From the IMG/VR virus record IMGVR_UViG_3300025132_000097, positions 1 to 40,172 of that record: 40,172 nt of DNA; one strand, written 5' to 3'. How positions within the stretch are numbered: position 1 is the stretch's first letter; every line of letters begins with the position of its first letter. The notes beneath the pieces were generated by a model. That model made no database searches. It saw nothing but the letters and a program-made list of their open reading frames with translations, and was not told the origin of the DNA. Below are positions 38,162-40,172 of the stretch, piece by piece. Position numbers and translations under genes: made by a program. The stretch comes from a virus.

Positions 38162-39840
38162 CAATAGGAAGTTCGTTAGGTCGCGTAGTATATACAGGGA
38201 ATAGCAGTACGACTGCCTTTGCCTTTAACGCTCCAGTGGCTGCTGACACAGAGATTAAAGTATTTACAGTTGTAATAGCAACTGGTGTACAGACCCTACA
38301 AACAAAAGGTGGTAGCGGTACTTATGATTACTCAGTGTCTATAAATTCCGGTACTAAATTTGCTACTGTCACTTTAAACAACGCACCACCAGATACAATA
38401 AGAGTCGTTATTATACGTAACGTACCAATTACACAAACAACAGATTACGTAGCAGGAGATCCTTTTCCTGCTGAAACACATGAAGCTGCACTAGACAAAT
38501 TAACAACGTTAGCAACTCAGATCTCTGAAGTTGCTGATCGATCAGTCAAGGTTCAAGAATCATCGGCTACATCTAACATTAGTATGTCAGAACTTGTAGC
38601 TGATAAAGTAGTAAAAGTTAACTCAGCAGCTGATGGCTTGGAAATGGGGCCAACAACTGCAAACCTAGATACCTTAGCAGGTATTACATCAGACATTACA
38701 ACTGTCGCAGGAATTTCCTCTAACGTCACTTCGGTCGCAGGTAATGCGACTAACATAAACGCTGTAGCTGCCGATGCTACTGACATCGGAGCTGTAGCGG
38801 CTAAAGCAACTGAGATCGGAAGATTAGGAACCTCAGATGCTGTAGCTGATATGGCCTTACTAGCAACGACTGATGTTATTGCTGATATGGCACTGCTTGC
38901 AACAACTGATGTGATTGCTGATATGGCTTTACTAGCAACAACTGATGTGATTGCTGATATGAATACATTAGCAACATCTGACATTGTATCTGACATTAAT
39001 ACATTAGCAACCTCAGATATAGTAAGTGACTTAAATACATTAGCAACATCTGACATAGTTTCAGATATCAATACTTTAGCAACATCTGACATAGTTTCAG
39101 ATCTTAATACTTTAGCAACAAGTGACATTGTAACAGATTTAAACATACTAGGTACCTCAGCAAACGTAACTAACATGGCAACACTTGGTGCTTCAGGGGT
39201 TGTTGGAAATATAGCTACAGTTGCAGGCGCAGTAGCTAATGTTAATACAGTAGCTACTAATATATCAGGGGTCAATAGTTTTGCAGATAGATATAGAGTA
39301 GATTCTAGTGACCCATCTAGCTCACTAGATGCTGGTGATTTAGCTTTTAATACATCATCAAATGTTTTAAAATATTATAATGGTTCTGCGTGGGTAAGTA
39401 TAGATAATACTACGGCCCTAGGATCTGAGGTCACTGGTACTTTACCAGTAGCTAACGGTGGTACTGGAGCTACAAGCTTAACAGCAAATGGAGCTTTGAT
39501 TGGTAATGGCACAGGAGCAGTTACAGCTGTTGATATGTCTACTAAAGGACATTTATTAGCAGGTGATGGATCTGGAAACCCATCAACACTTTCAGTTGGT
39601 ACCAATACACATGTATTAACAGCTGATAGCAGTACAGCAACAGGATTAAAATGGGCGGCAGCTGCGGCTGCTGGGGCAACAGGATCTGGTGGAGATGAAG
39701 TATTCGTTGAAAACGAAAGAGTAGTTACAACCAACTATACTTTATCTACTGGCAAATCTGCTATGTGTGTTGGACCACTTACCATTAACAGCGGAGTTAC
39801 AGTAAGTATACCATCGGGAGAGAGGCTCGTAATATTATGA
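38158..39840 (+). CDS. tail fibre protein with T7 gp17-like N-terminus and 12-residue repeats
   Basis: 560 residues. The N-terminal 140 residues (RVVYTGNSSTTAFAFNAPVA, RVVIIRNVPITQTTDYVAGD, LDKLTTLATQISEVADRSVK) match the tail-attachment domain of T7-like fibres. A shaft at about 170-360 contains repeats of the form NTLATSDIVSDL (12 residues). A collagen/knob-like Gly/Thr-rich domain follows (about 415-500: VANGGTGATSLTANGALIGN), then an end segment with LTINSGVTVSIPSGERLVIL. It should bind the host surface; the tip may be completed by the following genes. Confidence 0.9.
   Translation: MTIGSSLGRVVYTGNSSTTAFAFNAPVAADTEIKVFTVVIATGVQTLQTKGGSGTYDYSVSINSGTKFATVTLNNAPPDTIRVVIIRNVPITQTTDYVAGDPFPAETHEAALDKLTTLATQISEVADRSVKVQESSATSNISMSELVADKVVKVNSAADGLEMGPTTANLDTLAGITSDITTVAGISSNVTSVAGNATNINAVAADATDIGAVAAKATEIGRLGTSDAVADMALLATTDVIADMALLATTDVIADMALLATTDVIADMNTLATSDIVSDINTLATSDIVSDLNTLATSDIVSDINTLATSDIVSDLNTLATSDIVTDLNILGTSANVTNMATLGASGVVGNIATVAGAVANVNTVATNISGVNSFADRYRVDSSDPSSSLDAGDLAFNTSSNVLKYYNGSAWVSIDNTTALGSEVTGTLPVANGGTGATSLTANGALIGNGTGAVTAVDMSTKGHLLAGDGSGNPSTLSVGTNTHVLTADSSTATGLKWAAAAAAGATGSGGDEVFVENERVVTTNYTLSTGKSAMCVGPLTINSGVTVSIPSGERLVIL
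38854..39141 (+). repeat. eight tandem 36-bp repeats in the tail-fibre shaft
   Basis: Eight units of 36 bases encode 12-residue repeats: three of the type ALLATTDVIADM and five of the type NTLATSDIVSD(I/L). Two degenerate units follow (39142-39213) and one precedes (38818-38853). Codons differ between units, so the protein pattern rather than a very recent duplication is maintained, though units at 39034-39105 are nearly identical. Confidence 0.85.
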
Positions 39841-40172
39841 CAATTAAAATTAATGCAGATACATCAGACGGATTAAAGTTTGTATCAGATACAAGTGGTG
39901 CTATAGATTTACAGTCGAATGGCACAACAAAAGCATCATTAGATGCAAGTGGTAATCTTAATTCTGTTGGAAAACTGTCATCGACAGCACAATCACAGGT
40001 AGAAGCTGTTAATACACCTGCTCAAGTTACAGTAAATAGTGCAACAGCAACATCACTAGCTAGTGTATCAATCACAACGACTGGAAAACCTGTAATGCTT
40101 ACAGCTTGTGGAGAATCAAATCCAGGACAAACAGGGGGTTGGTTTTATTACAGACTTTATAGAGGTAGTACA
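39837..40172 (+). CDS. tail-fibre-associated structural protein, cut by the window end
   Basis: 112 codons, open to the last base. The start is an ATGA overlap with the tail-fibre stop. The N-terminus MTIKINADTSDGLKFVSDTS, DASGNLNSVGK and the following SATATSLASVSITTTGKPVM reflect a common module of phage fibre accessory proteins: a short attachment segment and a C1q-like jelly roll (FYYRLYRGST near the cut). Typical relatives continue for tens of residues. Joined to base 1, the frame would end after seven codons, which looks premature for the domain. Confidence 0.8.
   Translation, partial: MTIKINADTSDGLKFVSDTSGAIDLQSNGTTKASLDASGNLNSVGKLSSTAQSQVEAVNTPAQVTVNSATATSLASVSITTTGKPVMLTACGESNPGQTGGWFYYRLYRGST

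Noticed and set aside
38553-39275. A 240-codon frame on the - strand opposite the tail-fibre repeats
   Set aside because: It mirrors the 36-base repeats of the fibre gene, has repetitive Val/Ala/Ser composition, lacks a ribosome site and runs against the local transcription.
1-40172. Lysogeny module or integrase
   Set aside because: No tyrosine or serine recombinase, no CI-like repressor and no att-like duplication were seen; the Leu762 polymerase alone is not enough.

Overview
The window is almost certainly the genome, or nearly all of it, of a lytic-style tailed phage of the short-tailed (podovirus, T7-like morphology) type. It carries a complete virion set: terminase, gp8-like portal, scaffold, capsid, two tail-tubular proteins, a block of internal virion proteins and a tail fibre with a T7-like N-terminus. 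DNA and codon use are AT-rich except for one GC-rich island near 20.4 kb. The protein flavour (AEP-type primase, MazG, ThyA-like enzyme, TIGR03299/DUF932 protein) is what I associate with marine podophages of Alphaproteobacteria such as SAR11, SAR116 or roseobacters. That host guess is inference from memory. I see no phage RNA polymerase, integrase, tRNA gene, CRISPR array or terminal repeat.

The layout is two opposed transcription units. A divergent control region at about 20.95-21.12 kb sends early/middle genes leftward (20.95 down to 5.46 kb) and structural genes rightward (21.1 to 40.2 kb). The rightward unit seems to continue at the window start (1 to 5.5 kb), as expected of a circular or circularly permuted map. 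The two units converge at 5.36-5.51 kb, where a two-membrane-segment ORF overlaps the end of the helicase gene and a long hairpin lies between the stop codons.

Leftward unit, in order of transcription: two tiny membrane peptides with perfect Shine-Dalgarno sites; a 66-residue protein; an intergenic/GC-rich region with imperfect repeats; small regulators including a ribbon-helix-helix protein; the TIGR03299 protein; a methyltransferase; a nucleotide-metabolism block (MazG-like pyrophosphohydrolase, dNMP kinase fused to a uracil-glycosylase-like domain, ThyA-family enzyme, dCMP deaminase); and a replication block (family A polymerase with Leu at the 762 position, PD-(D/E)XK nuclease, probable SSB, AEP primase, SF1 helicase, SNF2-like SF2 helicase). 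Extended -10 promoters recur in this unit, and two hairpins look like terminators or attenuators. The ThyA homologue has Asp where thymidylate synthase has its dUMP-selecting Asn. This makes it a candidate dCMP methylase or hydroxymethylase, and it is the most interesting biochemical lead here.

Rightward unit: terminase small and large subunits, acetyltransferase, small basic proteins, portal, Bbp19-like protein, scaffold, then a promoter and structured leader, capsid, a second head protein and a UUCG-loop terminator. This arrangement resembles the promoter-gene 10-terminator block of T7. Tail tubes, five internal virion proteins and the tail fibre follow. Across the window origin come accessory tail/adhesion proteins, a three-TM holin-like protein, two exported proteins (one with a hyperacidic stretch), a coiled-coil membrane protein and a late PD-(D/E)XK nuclease. 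No endolysin could be recognised. Most neighbouring genes overlap as ATGA or TAATG, so translation is probably coupled.
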